NCBI GenBank assembly: GCA_024138025.1
Contig: JAMXBD010001400.1
Span: 186,001 to 250,000 of the forward strand
Length of the DNA stretch: 64,000 nt
Origin: Combretum micranthum
Lineage: Eukaryota; Streptophyta; Magnoliopsida; Myrtales; Combretaceae
Direction of reading: 5' to 3'
Positions 1 through 13,074 of the stretch are shown here, in pieces; the stretch's first letter is position 1; the number at the start of each line of letters is the position of its first letter. Position numbers and translations under genes: made by a program. A model generated the notes under the pieces. The model did no database searches, was not told the origin of the DNA, and worked only from the letters and a program-made list of their open reading frames with translations.

Positions 1-1788
1 GAATTTCTAATACAACTACAATCTATTTTGCAGATGGATCCACATCCTACGATGATGGATGAAGAAGGACCAAGTGATATCTGTACAAAGAGATCCAAAG
101 GAAAAACAATTTAAGAGAATTTTCATTAGAAAAGGAAAGAAAACATAGAGAATTATATTCATTCATTTGTAAATAAATAACTTGTAAATATATTTACTTT
201 GTTTTGTATTTCATGATACCTTAATATTGTTTCTTTATCTTTTTGGTTTGGGTTACTTATTTTGAATAAAATGATGATGAGATGCTATTGAGAATTTGAA
301 ATATTGATTGATGGTTGAATATAGTGGTGGAGTTGATTATTGAAACAAGATGTAATTGATAAATTGACGACAATTAGATGAAATGGGGAATGAGATGATG
401 AAAAAATAGATGTCTAATGTATATATATGTCATGCAATAGGTGAATCTACAAGTACATGGCAAAATGAAGGTGAAATGTCAAAAATGGCAGATGCTAGGT
501 CATGTATCCCCGATGTATGAGATACAAGCAAACATATATCGTCGCTTGGTTATGCGATACACTTAATATTATGTGTATTGCATAACCAAGTGGCAATACA
601 CATATACACCTATATCGCATATATATTATGCAAAATAACGATATTATTCATATAATTTTTTTCTCTAAATTCGTTTTATATAATTTTTTTTAAAATATTA
701 AACATATAATATCCTCCTCATTTAATTATATCAACTATCAATAGCATCTTACCAAATAAAACAACAATAACTCATGAAAGTTTCCTAAATTTTTAATGTG
801 TTTTTTGCGTTTCATTGCAATACCATTATGACAGTAAAGTGGTGAAAGCTAGTATCCATTCCCTTAAATGTCAATATCCATCCTGTTTTGACCAATTAAA
901 TGTACACCATACAGCACAAGTTACATAAATAGCAAATTGTAAATTTTCATGCGTGTGATAGCACTTGGTAAAAGATGCTTTATTCATCCTGGTCATGGTG
1001 CATCTTATTCAACTCCACATAAGAGAAAGTTAATCTCATCCAAAATCAAAATAATTTATTCATTTCTTGTGACTTTTTGCTAATGACATTCTCTATTATA
1101 ATTTACAAGTCGCTATGAGTGATATTTCATATTTGTGACCCCTTTTCTAGATTCATTTGATTGCTTCCTACGTAAAGATGTCATTTTCTATTATCATATA
1201 ATATGCTCACCCAACCGTGGTCCAGTTCTTGTTTGCCTAGGCAAACCAAGACACCAAACTAACAATATTATTTTATACTAAAAAGTGGGGAGAGAAAAGG
1301 AAAGACCCACTTTATTTTATCTTGACCCAATGACTTTGTTGCAGAAAAAGCACTAAAATTTCACTTCCTATGCATATGTCAGCTTGGTGGCTTGTTCAGT
1401 CATTACCAGAGGGAACCTTCCCACTATTTTCCTATGATGTCACCGTAACTTTAACATGAATTTTCTGTCATGTTCACCGGGTCAAGCACTATCATTGATA
1501 ATGAACTTGCCGTGTAATGGTCTGAGTTTTCTCATTAGCCAATAGCATTTTCGAGTTATCCTTATTTTCCTTATGAAAATCAGCAACTGGGAGTTTAAAA
1601 ATTTTTACAAACTAAGTAGACTCTAGTTATGCTCAACATAATCAAGAAACTATAGTCTTGACGAAAGGGGAAAAAATGTTTAGTCTATTTATTTCATCAT
1701 ATTCTAATTATTTTAGTATTATATTTTTTGTAATTTTCAAACAGATATTTGTGAAGAAAGAGACACCAATGAAAAACTAATAATTTGA
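1..1788. other. Intergenic, no gene supported
   Basis: No ORF with recognisable homology on either strand. The first ~95 bases read like a terminal exon: a polypyrimidine run ending in TTTTGCAG, then ATGGATCC and a short frame closing with TAA at about position 110. It could be the 3' end of a gene or transposon ORF lying to the left, but 26 codons without a known motif cannot be named. The rest is AT-rich, with a hairpin at 545-590. Confidence 0.5.
545..590. repeat. Imperfect inverted repeat (hairpin)
   Basis: Two 18-base arms at 545-562 and 573-590 are reverse complements with one mismatch, separated by a 10-base AT-only spacer. The arm begins CTTGGTTATGC. No terminal repeats or target duplication were seen around it, so it could be the core of a decayed MITE or a structured transcript. 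Confidence 0.6.
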
Positions 1789-2757
1789 CTCATAAGTAAG
1801 GTGTTCACGGTTCGATTAACCAGTCTATGACTCTATTTTTTAAACCTAATTATAATGATCGGTTTTTTAATATCGCGAACCTTAAACAATCTATTGTAAA
1901 TTTATAAATGGTAAACCACCTTAACGGTTAACCATTTTTTTAATTAGTTTTTTCGGTTTTCAATGTTTAACCATTTAATATAATAGTTTCAATAAATCAA
2001 ATTGATAGTTTTAACAAACCTTATTTTTTAACTTTTATCATAGAATTTTTTTATTCATTATATATATTACAAGAGGTAAAAAAAAAAATCAAATTAAGGA
2101 AAAGGGAAAAAAACAAGCATTTGGATGTATTGTCATCAACAAAATCAAACCAAATCAATTACCACATTAACTCCCATCAAACATAGGATAGAACATAATA
2201 CTCTAATAAAAATCCAGGGAACATTAACAAATCACCTAAAACGAGATCCAGATTCAAGAAAAATAGCAAATTCAAGATATTGATGATCTCATACATCTAA
2301 GGAAGGATTGTAGCAGTAATACTTCTCAAGCCTGGCAAAGGCGAAAGCTGTTAAGCAACCACTGCAAATGTTTTTGAGAATTAATAGATGACTCTATTAA
2401 CACAATAATACAATTATAAAAAATCATCTAACAGAAAAATCTATGAACACCCATTAACATAATGGTCAATTAAAAGATATGCTTAGCCGTATTTTTAGTT
2501 ATAATCATGAAAAATTAAACCATTTTGTTTCATAATTGAGAATATAAGTCTAACACAATATTACATAAATTAAATCTTGATGTCTTCTTCTTAATACAAA
2601 TTACAACATAACAATAATTAAAACATAAAAGTTCTAATTACAACATGTCTCAAATTATAATATATTTTAGAGTTTTTATCTTTGTCTATATATGTGTATA
2701 TATATTTTTAAATAATTATATGTATATGTAAATTATATATATAACATAATTATAAAT

Positions 2758-3301
2758 TGATCTAGGGTTTGTGTTGGCATGTAAGCGAGAGAGTAATGAG
2801 TTGAAACAGGGAATTTAGTTCCCTAAGTCCAAGTTGTCGAGTAGATTTAGAAGTTTGGAAGCTAAGGAAAAATCTGAAATATTTAGGACAAGTGGGTTGC
2901 AAGAATGTGGAGATGGCCTAATTCAATTAAAGGCCTAGGTAATAAAGACCAGAAATAGTAGGGTCAGTATTAGTGGCCTACGGCCCAATAAAATAAAACA
3001 AATAGATTATGTATTATTTGTATCATTTATAATTTTACATTTGGTGGACACGTAGCAATGATATCCGGGTATCCACATTTGGTATGAGTTGGCATAATAG
3101 AATCATATGCCATTTTCTATTTTGTAAGAGCAGACTATCATATATAGTACCTCAACAGATACATTAAAAAAAATCAATGAAAAAGAAAATATAACACTAC
3201 AGTGCTCAATTGTTCAAGTTGCATTTGGGTTGAATCAGCTTGTATTCGAGCCAAGTTTATAGTTTCTTTATTGAATTTCTAATATTGTTCGCCACGTTCC
3301 A
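2758..3301 (+). repeat. 5' LTR of the gypsy element
   Basis: 544 bases, TG...CA termini, aligning along its full length with 13245-13791 with small substitutions and indels. It contains shared landmarks such as GGCCTACGGCCCA and the terminal TTGAATTTCTAATATTGTTC. The left edge is fixed by the TAAAT duplication and the right edge by the primer binding site that follows. Confidence 0.92.
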
Positions 3302-3315
3302 TCTAGTATTAGAGC
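3302..3315 (+). other. Primer binding site (initiator tRNA-Met type, decayed)
   Basis: The bases right after the 5' LTR read CTAGTATTAGAGC, close to the usual plant gypsy PBS TGGTATCAGAGC. The mismatches fit the age of the element. Confidence 0.8.
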
Positions 3316-3322
3316 TTGGATC

Positions 3323-4560
3323 ATGGGGGGTGATGCTCGTGACTTCAGGAAGTTGGAGGAAATTGTCCGATTGATGACAGAGACAGTAGATAAAAACTAT
3401 GGTTGGTTTCAAATGTTCACAAATACCCTCAAAATACAACAAGCTACAATAGAAAAAAGAAGGTCAAGCGTTAGATGAAATTAGTCAGCAGTTATTGGGT
3501 AGCATAGCTAGTGTTAGCTCACCTTTAAGCATTGCATTTCATGGAAAGGCAGTCACTTCTACCCCATTAGAACTTGATAAAACTTGAACCAATGGTGTAG
3601 ATGAGATGAATGGTGAATACCAATTACCCTGAGGGGCACCAAGTTGGAGTTTCCAATTTTTAATGGAGAAAATATTAGAAACTGGCAAGTAAAGGCCGGA
3701 CAATTTTTTACCCTAGATGGTACACCAGAGCATCTCAAGGTAAGCATTGCTACTCTGTATGTAGAAAGTAAACCATATGAGTGGTACATTAATTAATCTA
3801 ATCCAGAAATAAGACACACTCCATGACATGGGAGGAGCTTACTAAGGCCCTTCAAGCTAGTTTAATGAGAAAATATTTAAGGATCCAATGTCTGACTTAA
3901 AAGAGTTACACCAATCTGACATACTACAAGAGTTTGGATGAATTTATGCATTTATCTACTTATGTTCAGTTACTTGAATCTCATCTAGTGAGCTGTTTTC
4001 TTAGTAAGTTAAAACCAAAAATTCAATTTCCAATTAGGATGTTCCAACCTAATACCCTAAACCAAGCCATTACCCTAGCTAAAGTATAAGAAGCCACCAA
4101 TCTTTCTCCCCGTGATACCCTTAAATCTACCAAATCTAGTTCCACCTCCTATATCTCAAACACTACCAACTATTCATCCCTCTACCATCAAAAGCAAACT
4201 ATAACTAACCTTCCAATTACTAGCCAAAAACCCCAAACACCAACACAAAATAGGAACACCAGCACTAACCTAACTTCCCAAGCATCCACCAGTTACCAGA
4301 AAGCATTTAATAGGAGCATAAGGAGAATGACCCCTAAGAAACTTGAAGAAAAAAGGAAGAAGAAACAATGTTTTTGGTGCGACGAGCACTTTGTACCATG
4401 TCATAGATGTAAAAGTAAACGGTTGAATATGTTGGTTGTTGAGAGGGATGAAAAAGAAGGTGAAGAGGGAGATGAAGCCATTGAAGTTTTAGAGTTAGAA
4501 GAGGATCTGACTAAGTTAACCTTATGTGCAGTTAGTGACCCTTATAACTATTCAAACAGT
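3323..4560 (+). pseudogene. gag remnant of the gypsy element
   Basis: An ATG at 3323 opens a frame beginning MGGDARDFRKLEEI that decays after about 45 codons. At 3640-3790 another frame gives the gag-core signature FPIFNGENIRNW, then a segment ending PYEWY, typical of retrotransposon gag capsid regions (F-G-x-x-x-x-W). Near 4,360-4,420 a CxxC...CHRC stretch is a damaged zinc knuckle. Frames change several times and in-frame stops are present, so no gag polyprotein can be made. Confidence 0.8.
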
Positions 4561-4954
4561 AGCATGTTCGTACAATGGTACTGCAAAAAAAGAGAAGTTA
4601 GACGTGTTGGTGGATGCAGGGAGCTCATCAAATGTTATAGATGAACCTTTACTCAAGGCCATCAACTATTCAGTAGTGGAGATAGTTCCCATTAAGATTA
4701 CCTTAGCTTATGGTACTCAAGTGAGTAGTAAGCATCAAGTTGAAGGGTTCCAATGGTACATGCAGGGAACATTATTCAACGCTACCTTCCATGTCCTACC
4801 ATTGTCAACTTATAACCTTATTTTAAGGATTCCTTGGTTAATGATGTTAGGACAAGGTAGATGGGACTTTAAGGTAATGACCATGGAGTGTTTAGGAAGG
4901 AAGACAATACAATCTCAACAGGAAGCTAAAACTTCTGAATTACATGTCTGGTAG
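4526..4954 (+). pseudogene. Retropepsin-like aspartic protease remnant
   Basis: A 142-codon open frame contains LVDAGSSSNVID, the aspartic protease active-site region (usual family form D-S/T-G-S/A-x-x-N), followed by the flap region and a hydrophobic IPWL block as in gypsy proteases. The catalytic Asp is present and the following residue is Ala. It lies between gag and RT remnants as expected. It is in a different frame from the upstream gag piece, so the polyprotein is broken. Confidence 0.85.
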
Positions 4955-5295
4955 TAAATTGTCCCAACTATTAACTACGCGAAATGCAAACCTTGAAATG
5001 CATTGTTAGTTGATTAAAGGGGCTAAAGCTACTAATGAGATTGTGGTTAAGGATAAATTGCACCCAACTTTGATTGATCTATTAGAGAAGTATCATGAAT
5101 TGTTTAAAGAACCAAACTCACTTCCACCTAATCGAATCCATAACCACAAATATACATCTTCAAGAGAGTACTACACTAGTTAACCTCAGACCTTATAGAT
5201 ACTCTTCCTTACAAAAGTCAGTCTTCGAGTATACGAAGAGGGAGATGTTAACTAGCGGGATTATATAACCAAGCCACAATCCTTTCACTTCACCA

Positions 5296-6491
5296 GTGGT
5301 TTTGGTCAAGAAGAAAGATAATTCATGGAGAATATATATGGATTGTACAAAGTTAAACAAGAGCATAGTTAAAGACAGATTCCCTATCCCAATAATAGAA
5401 GATTTGTCTAATGAGCTTCATAGGGCTAGCTACTTTACTAAGTTGGAGTTGAGGTTTGGGTATCATCAAATTGTGAACCCATGTGATATTTACAAGATGG
5501 CATTTAGAATTCATAACGGACATTATGAGTTCCTAGTTATGCCTTTTGGCCTAACTAATGTACCATCCACTTTCCAAGCTCTCATGAACAAGGTATTCAA
5601 ATCATTTTCTAGAAAATTTGTGATAGTTTCTTTGAGGACATACTCTCATGTAGAGCATCTTAAATCTGTGTTCGAGACAGTGAAGCAGGAGAAACCGTTT
5701 TTGAAAAGAAGTAGATGTGTTTTCTATATAACTCAAATTGAGTATCTTGGACACATAATCACACCTTATGGAGTAGCTACTGCCCCCAAAAGCTTGATGC
5801 CATTGCCAATTAGCCAATTCCTAAAAGTGTGAAGCAACTTAGAGGGTTCTTAGTGCTAACCGGTTGTTATAGAAGGTTTATTAAGAATTTTGGTGTTGTT
5901 GCTAAGCCACTGGCTCAACTTTTAAAAAAAAAAAAATTAGTTTGCTTTTAGTGGTGAGGCACAAATGGCATTTGCTTAGCTAAAGAGTGCTCTAGTTAAT
6001 TCTCCGGTTTTAAAAAGCCACCCGATTATTTTAGGGATTTCATTATTGAAATAGATGCAAGTGGTAAAGGAATCGGCTGTCCTCATGCAAGAAAAGCATC
6101 CAATTGCTTATATAGTAAATCATTAGCACCAAAACATAGGGGGTTGTTAGTATGTGAAAGGGAATTGATGGCAGTAGTGCACAAAATTGACAAATGGAGA
6201 CATTACTTATTGGGTAGGCACTTTGTAATTCGTACAGATCATCAAAGTTTAAAATAGTTGTTGGAACAAAGGATGTTTACCCTAACACAGCAAAAGTGGT
6301 TCACTAAACTCATGGGATTGGACTACCAAATTGAATACAAAAGTGGCAGTTCCAATTGTGCAGCAGATGCCCTATCAAGAGTCCATTCAATCAAGATTAT
6401 GCAACTAACCTATACCACTATTTTGCCTTTTTTTTTTTTTTGCAGGAGATACAATCAAGCTGAAGGTTATCTGGATTATATAATTCCCTAA
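5296..6491 (+). pseudogene. Reverse transcriptase / RNase H remnant
   Basis: The RT begins with VLVKKKDNSWRIYMDC and DRFPIPIIEDL, both typical of plant Ty3/gypsy RT. The first catalytic motif reads FTKLELRFGYHQI, with Glu where the family has Asp. The second site, normally F-x-D-D-I-L, is frameshifted near 5625-5650 so that the Asp pair is lost. The thumb remnant IEYLGHII follows at about 5740. RNase H traces run 6,040-6,380, ending with a QIEYKSGSSNCAADALSRV-type tail at 6330-6390. Multiple stops and shifts; not functional. Confidence 0.9.
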
Positions 6492-6599
6492 TTATTCAAT
6501 TGGAGGAAGGGCAAATAGTTGGAAATTTTTCATAGGAGCAAGGAATACTAATGAAAAATGGAAGAGTCATGGTGGGTCTATCCAATAAGCTTAGGATCA

Positions 6600-7675
6600 C
6601 CTTAAGAAAATAATTTCATGGAGGTCTTTTAGGTGGGCATTCTAGAACTCAAGCTACTTATAAAAGGTTGGCTTCAGTTTTCTACTGGCTTAAAATGAGA
6701 GAGAAGTAAGACATTTTGTTCGAAATTGTGAAATTTGTCAAAAACACAAATTTGAAAAAGTAGATAGTCTCAAGCTATTACAACCTGTTAATGTGCTTAA
6801 GGAATGTTGGCAAGAAGTGAGTTTGGATATTTGAAGGCCTTCCTAAGTCAAATGGAAAAGATGTGATCTTTATTGTGGTGGATCGATTAAGTAAGTATGG
6901 TCACTTTGTGGCTTTATCACATTAGTACACGGCGATTACAGTAGCTCAACTCTATTTAGACTACATATACAAGCTGCAGGGTTACTGAAGGTAATCACTA
7001 GCGGTAGAGACCTAATTTTCATTAGTTCTTTCAGGTAAGATTTCTTTAAACTACAAGAATTTATTTTCCACACGTCAACAGCTTATCATCCACAAATGGA
7101 TAGGCAAACGGAAGTGGTTAATAGATGTTTAGAGACCTATCTAAGGTGCATGACAAGCAAAAACCCTAAAAGATGGTCACAGTTCTTATCATTGGCAGAA
7201 TGCTGGTACAGTACCAATTTTCACACTAGCACTCACCTTACCCCTTTTGAAGTTCTATACAGCTACCCTTTACCCATTCATTTGCCCTACATTCCTGGAG
7301 ATTCTAGAAATGAGTTTATGGATCACATGTTAACTAGCAGAAAGGATGTCTTACATCTACAAATATGCCATCTTAAGAGAGCCCAAAACCGTATAAAGTA
7401 GGTTGCAAACAAAAAAAGTTTCAAATTGGGGATTAGGTCTTACTAAAACTCTAGCCCCACCGGCAACATTCCTTGAAGACTTCTAAAGTACACAAACTAT
7501 CTCTTAAATACTATGGACCCTTCAAGATTTTAGACAAGATAAGCGCAATGGCTTACCGCTTAAACTTACCACTAGAGTCTTATGTACATCTAACCTTCTG
7601 TGTATCTCGGCTTAAAATGTTTCACGGACCTTTACCATCGAGTTCACCAATGCTGCCTACAACATAAATAGAGAA
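6600..7675 (+). pseudogene. Integrase remnant
   Basis: An H2C2-region trace (TYKRLASVFYWLKM) lies near 6655-6710. The core is in pieces, with a recognisable frame at 7096-7401 that starts MDRQTEVVNRCLETYLRC, the end of the DDE core containing the usual Q-T-E-x-x-N-R motif with its catalytic Glu. The C-terminal part (KYYGPFKILDKI, then SRLKMFHG) is at 7500-7625. The frame is interrupted at 6,710, at 7,399 and elsewhere. The expected continuation into the chromodomain is about 5.4 kb away at 13,075. Confidence 0.88.
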
Positions 7676-8239
7676 GGAATTAGATGAAATACCTTAAATT
7701 TTCATTGAAGTTAATTATACATTATTAGACGATTAGTATGAACATACAGGTAATTTTGAACCTTAATATAAATTTATTTTAGAGATTGATTTTAAATGAT
7801 TTAGCTAGTAGAATTTTGCAAATTATAGGATATAATTATGTAGTTTAACATAATTGAATTAGTAAATGAATTTAATTGAAAATAGGTATTCTAACACCTT
7901 AAATACCCAATTTAAGCTATTAAACTATTTCAATCACCTATTTTAACAAATTTGAATTTATTCAATACCTTCAAATTATTAAACTAAATTGCGTTTGTCA
8001 AGTTCAATCGCTTGAACCCCTAAATCATCGATTTATCTATGTGAGTCAAAATTCTATGTCCTTAAATCTTAGAAATTGATAGACATGAATTATCCATGAT
8101 ATTAATTATTGTTTAAGTAAAATTCGGGTCTTAAGTTATATTTTTATTTAAGAATTGATACTTAAATCAATAATATTTTCAATTCAGGTAACTTTTAATT
8201 ATAACAACACACTTTGGAGCAAAATGGACTCAAAACATC

Positions 8240-8520
8240 ATCCACAGCAAGGATCACGGCCCCTTGGTCGCCCATAAAAAAGAAAAATGCATATCAGAGG
8301 CAATCACCCCTCTTTGGTCGCCCGTGATATGAAGATACGAAGGAGAAAATTTGCCCACGGCAAGAATCCCTCCCCTTTGGTCGCCCATGATTAGGCCGAT
8401 GATTTGGACAAAAATGAAGAACGGCGAGAATAACGCCCTCTTGGTTGTCCGTGATTCGAAGGAAAATGAAGAACAACAAAAATCACGCCATTTTGGTCGC
8501 CCATGATTGAGTTTTCTACC
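8240..8520. repeat. Degenerate tandem repeat, ~65-base unit
   Basis: Five imperfect units share the core TTGGTCGCCCATGAT, each followed by an A-rich GAAGAA spacer and preceded by AATCACGCC. Core copies fall at about 8262, 8314, 8379, 8442 and 8493. No coding potential. Confidence 0.75.
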
Positions 8521-8544
8521 AAACGACGTCTTTGATTTTCTTTC

Positions 8545-8785
8545 ATTTAAGTGACACATTGGTTGGATAAAAGATACAACTATTCATCCAAATGTTGTAT
8601 TGGTTCGCCAAAAGGTACAACTATTCATCCAAGTGTTGTATTGGTTCGCCAAAAGGTACAACTATTCATCCAAGTGTTGTATTGGTTCGCCAAAAGGTAC
8701 AACTATTCATCCAATTGTTGTATTGGTTGGCTAAAAGGTACAACTATTCATCCAAGTGCTGTATTGCTTCACAAAAATCTGAGAT
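8545..8785. repeat. Tandem repeat, 41-base unit, five to six copies
   Basis: The unit contains TTGGTTCGCCAAAAGGTAC and ACTATTCATCCAAGTG. Central copies are nearly identical and the outer ones are diverged. The unit length is not a multiple of 3, which is why the same peptide repeats appear in two overlapping frames; these are not genes. It lies directly after the ~65-base array. Confidence 0.9.
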
Positions 8786-10213
8786 TATAAAAAAGAAGGA
8801 GAAGACATCTATTGGAAGAAACAGAATATAGATAGAGATAGACAGACATTATTCATAGATTTACAGAGATCTATATAAAGACATATATATATACATACAT
8901 ATATACTTGTATTTGGTTGTAGAAGTGTTTAGACATTTGTATTGTGAATAAGGGAGTATTATTATGTTTTTTTTTTATATCTATTGTTCTGTTTACTTAT
9001 TATATCATGTATGAGTAATTATTAGTATTCGTGTAGCCATATGGTACATGTATTTCAATGAATTATATATTTAAATATTGTATGAATTCTTAATCTCTTT
9101 AGTGTATTAATTTATTCTAATTCTAAGTAGTGCACGATTTAGAATTAGATCAGATTGTCACGGGATGCGATTGAGAAATCTACCCATGGAATAGATCTAC
9201 ATTATAGAGAAAGATTTCCATGACGCCTAGAGATAAGATTATGGAATTTTCTACATATAATTAAATAATTACCATTAGGATCATACGCTTAAAGCAATTT
9301 TAGTCAGCTGTTAACTAGAAAGAGATTCCGGTAGACAAGATTAGGATTAGGGTTCAATAGACTCGAAAGAGTTATTGAACTAATAAATAGGAATCCCATA
9401 GTTAGGAATGATTCAACAACTATGGAGTTTGTAGTACATGTTATCTAATTGGTAAAGCGAGTCTGAATTGTTATTAGTTAATTTAAATTTATTCATGTTA
9501 TAGTATAGTTTTAGTTGAAAATTATTTAAGTAAATTAATATTAAAATACTGATCTAAATTTACTCTGCTAGATAATAATTAAGAGGGTAAGTAGTAGTAT
9601 TTGCCGACGGCCCTAAGGAATACGACCCTATAATCCATTCCTATACTATAATTGATAGGTGCACTTGCCTAGTGTAAACAAGATCATAGGAAAAGATCAT
9701 AGGAAATAATTTATTAAAAACTTGATCTAGTTAGGAAAAAGCACGTCAGAAATTTAAAACCAAATATTTTCATTCAAATCTTAATTCCTAAGTCCCTAAA
9801 CTTCTAAATTCAAGTAAGATATTAATTTTTCTTTTTATTAGATTTCCTAGAACTAATTTCTAATGCCAATCAGTCTCTTTCTTACTTCTTAATTTCTAAT
9901 TCTAAATGTCTAAAGCCCATAACCTAAGTCCCAATTCATCACCTAAAAATCTAAGTCCATTAACCAAGCCCATTTGTAGAAAGCCCATATAGCCAATGAA
10001 TCAAGCCCATTAGACCATGTTCTTATCATGCACCCTCATACATGATATAAAATCCTAATGTCTAGAAAAATCTAATAAGTGAAAAGACTAAATTGACCTT
10101 AACCAACTCTTGAAGGTTTCTACACCTAGCAAAATACCAAAATGCCCTCAATTAATCAAGCAAAATGATCAAAAAGCTCTTAACTCTAATGGAAATTACA
10201 TAACATGAATTAA

Positions 10214-10221
10214 TATAAATA
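10214..10221 (+). promoter_or_regulatory. TATA-box candidate in the nested LTR-like repeat
   Basis: TATAAATA is followed within ~20 bases by a CCCTAATTC-rich, C/T-rich leader and then a GT donor-like AGGTAAGG at about 10,349. The same arrangement is seen at 62,227, supporting a shared LTR promoter. Inferred from sequence only. Confidence 0.45.
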
Positions 10222-12593
10222 GGATGCTTAGAAAACCCTAATTCTTCTCACAACTTCAACAACCCTTCCTCTCAAAAACATCTCCCAAAACCCACAAACC
10301 CTACGAAAATACTACAATAATCCCACATCAAGACAAGCTTCTAATAGGTAAGGAAATCCATTCTTTTTCCATCATTTAACCATTCAATTTTTTCTCTAAA
10401 ATCTAATCTCTACTTCAATTGATTCTTAGGTGAAATTTGAAGACAAAACCAAAGATTAAATTAGGGATTAGCATTGAAGTAGTAGTAGTAGAGATTACTA
10501 GGGTTTATTTTCTAAACCAAGTAAGTAATTGTAATTAATAAGTTTGATTATGTTCATGTAAATTACTAAAAACAAACTTAGATTTAAGTATTGATCCATA
10601 TATGTATAAGTATACATGAAAACCTAAATGAACATGTATATAGATATGTTATAATAGTTGTTGATTTAGTAGAATTGTTGCATGTTTATATACATGTGTG
10701 TGTGTGTTGAGACATGTATATAGGTATGATTATGTATGTAGTGATGAGTGCTAGAAATTTAATAAACTTATGTTGATGATGATGATTTGAGTTATGATTT
10801 GTAATTTAATTGTAAAATATAAATGTAAGTATAAACTAAATGAAACAACATAGAATAAACATGTTTTAGATGATTAAAATAGGTTAGGAGTCGGATTAAA
10901 CAAAGAAAATTCGAAAAATCACAAAACAAACTTGAGCCAATTCTGGTGTCGATATTGTAGCATCAATGTCAAAGGCTGAACCGGTGGCCAAACAGCCACC
11001 GTTGGCAACGGAACCTTGTTGGAACAGTAGACCATGTGTCTACTTCATAAATCAATGGTGAACTGACCAAGAACCATTCATCTTGATGGTCAACTTTGAG
11101 TGAACCGATTGGTCGTCACACTTGTTCTCCTGTTTCTATACAGATTGCGTGTAATTGAAAGTAAAACCATAATTAACTAGTTATTTTAGGTCAAATGAAT
11201 TTATAAACATGTAAATATACGTGTTAGAAAGTTTACATAAAAATTTGAGCTTAAGAACCCAAGTTTAAGATAGTGAATCGATTTATTAAATTTGGGATGC
11301 GCACTAGTTTTCTATAGAAATAAAAATATTGGAATTTAAGGTAAATTAATTCTAATCAAATAAATGTAAATAATGTGTTCACATATTAAATATTAATTTT
11401 AAGATAAATAATTTTATTTTAGGAATTTATTTAATAAAATAGGAATAAATATGGCATTTTAACATAATAGGAAACTAGTTAAATCCCTTAACATATTTAG
11501 ATGTAAAAATACGTTATAAATGATATAAATAAAATAATTATAATTTAAATGAATTATTATACTTAATAAAATATTGTTAGATTTAACATAGGATATGTTA
11601 TTTAAAATGCTATTTAATGACCTAATTACCATAAAATGAATTTAATAGATTTGATTAATTAATTATAGCCAACTTGGCTAGATAAAATTAATGTAGACTT
11701 ATTAACTAATATTGGCTTAGTAAATTCTTTAGAAACCAACAATTTACACTTAACTATCACTCAAATTAGTAAACTCTGATAAGACCATATTAATTTGTAA
11801 TTGGCTTAAGATAGATTATGAATAATAAGGTCAATATGTTGTTTCAAATGAGTATTCACTAGAAACATGAGTATTCTATGTCAGTTTAATATAAATCCAT
11901 AATCTATTTAAATGTTTATATAAATCAATGTTTTGAGCAGATATCTGTCAAAAGTCTACCCCTGCTTTACCTCTGGGTCTATCTTTTGTGTTTTCAAAAT
12001 ACAAATTTTGTACCAGGTACGTAGTGACTTGTATATTGCTTGCTAGGGTAAGCATCCTAAATGAATTAATACTTAAAGGTGGCTTTAACAATTGCTTGTT
12101 GCTTATGCATGGCTATTTTTTAGACTTAGTCTGAGGGGCGGCAACCTTGCTGGGCGGTGCCAATGCAATAGTTAAGTGCTTAGGCTACCATGGGTGGCTT
12201 GGCAAGTAGTTGATAGGGAGAACAGTAGCAGATAATGTCTATTCATATTAGAGAGAACTTGTATTAAGTAGTTAAATATATGGGTTCTATTACTCTGCTT
12301 AATCATGCATAGAGATGCATAACGGTTGTGACCCCTAAACGAGGCTATTATCTGTAGAGATAGGGGATATAGGTATTGGAATTGCCTATATCAACCCCCT
12401 AGGCAGTTGCTGCTACTCAGGACCCCCAAGTTCCCAGTGTGTTGTCAGAATGAGAGTGCTCCACTGTTTTTTACTACGCTTTAATTTGAAGATATAAACT
12501 GTTGATTGTTGCATTACATATAGAACAAGTATGTGTGCTCTTGTTGTGTGTGCTTGTATTGCTGTCGTACCGAAATTCCATTCTTTTTCAAGT

Positions 12594-12646
12594 GATAATG
12601 ATTATGATGATGATAATGATTATGGTGATGATAATGATAATGATGA
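12594..12646. repeat. GAT/AAT-type microsatellite
   Basis: Run of ATG ATT ATG ATG-like triplets, imperfect, near the right end of the nested repeat. It accounts for the Met/Ile-rich frame seen there. Confidence 0.7.
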
Positions 12647-13074
12647 CTACATGGAGTATAGCACGGACTTTGGAGAATTTCTCAACGAGTGGGGTGATTA
12701 AGATCCTCATGATCATTATCTTACTACTATTTTATAAACTTCACTATCAAACTTATGTTTAATGAGGCTCTATTTGTAAGCTCATGGTTTGTATTTGGAG
12801 AAACTTGAAACTCTTTATTTTGAAATACCTAGTGGTATGGTACTAACTTATATATATTTGTCTACTTTCTAGAGTAGCCTATTTAGGAAATGTTTTGAGA
12901 AATTAATTTTCCGCTGTAAAATTTACAATTGTTTCCACAAACTAATTCAATAATTTCATAATCTAAAATTTATTTAGCAACGATCATGATAAATTGTAGA
13001 CTAGGTTAGTCTTAGTGTATAACGCCTAAGCATTATACGTGACAAACTAGACACGCCTTGAACCAACTTAGGGC

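Larger units (their letters stand above)
7700..13074 (+). mobile_element. Nested insertion inside the gypsy element, probably a long LTR-type repeat
   Basis: This segment separates the integrase C-terminus from the chromodomain and so inserted after the gypsy element. It has no long ORF. The right end, finishing CCAACTTAGGGCGCA, is the complement of a sequence resembling the starts of the TGTCACGCCCC repeats further right (for example 58,904), over about 60 bases. A plus-strand TATA motif (10,214) is followed by a CCCTAATTC leader-like stretch, as in the 62.2-kb copy. I could not find a matching target duplication, so the left edge is approximate. It may be a solo or truncated LTR; orientation is inferred from the TATA box. 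Confidence 0.5.

Noticed and set aside
8254..8559. Minus-strand 101-codon frame with repeated GDQRG-like words
   Set aside because: Product of the ~65-base tandem array, no start context or domain.
8551..8831. Two 79-codon repeat-peptide frames
   Set aside because: Same 41-base tandem repeat read in two frames; a non-multiple-of-3 unit makes long frames by chance.
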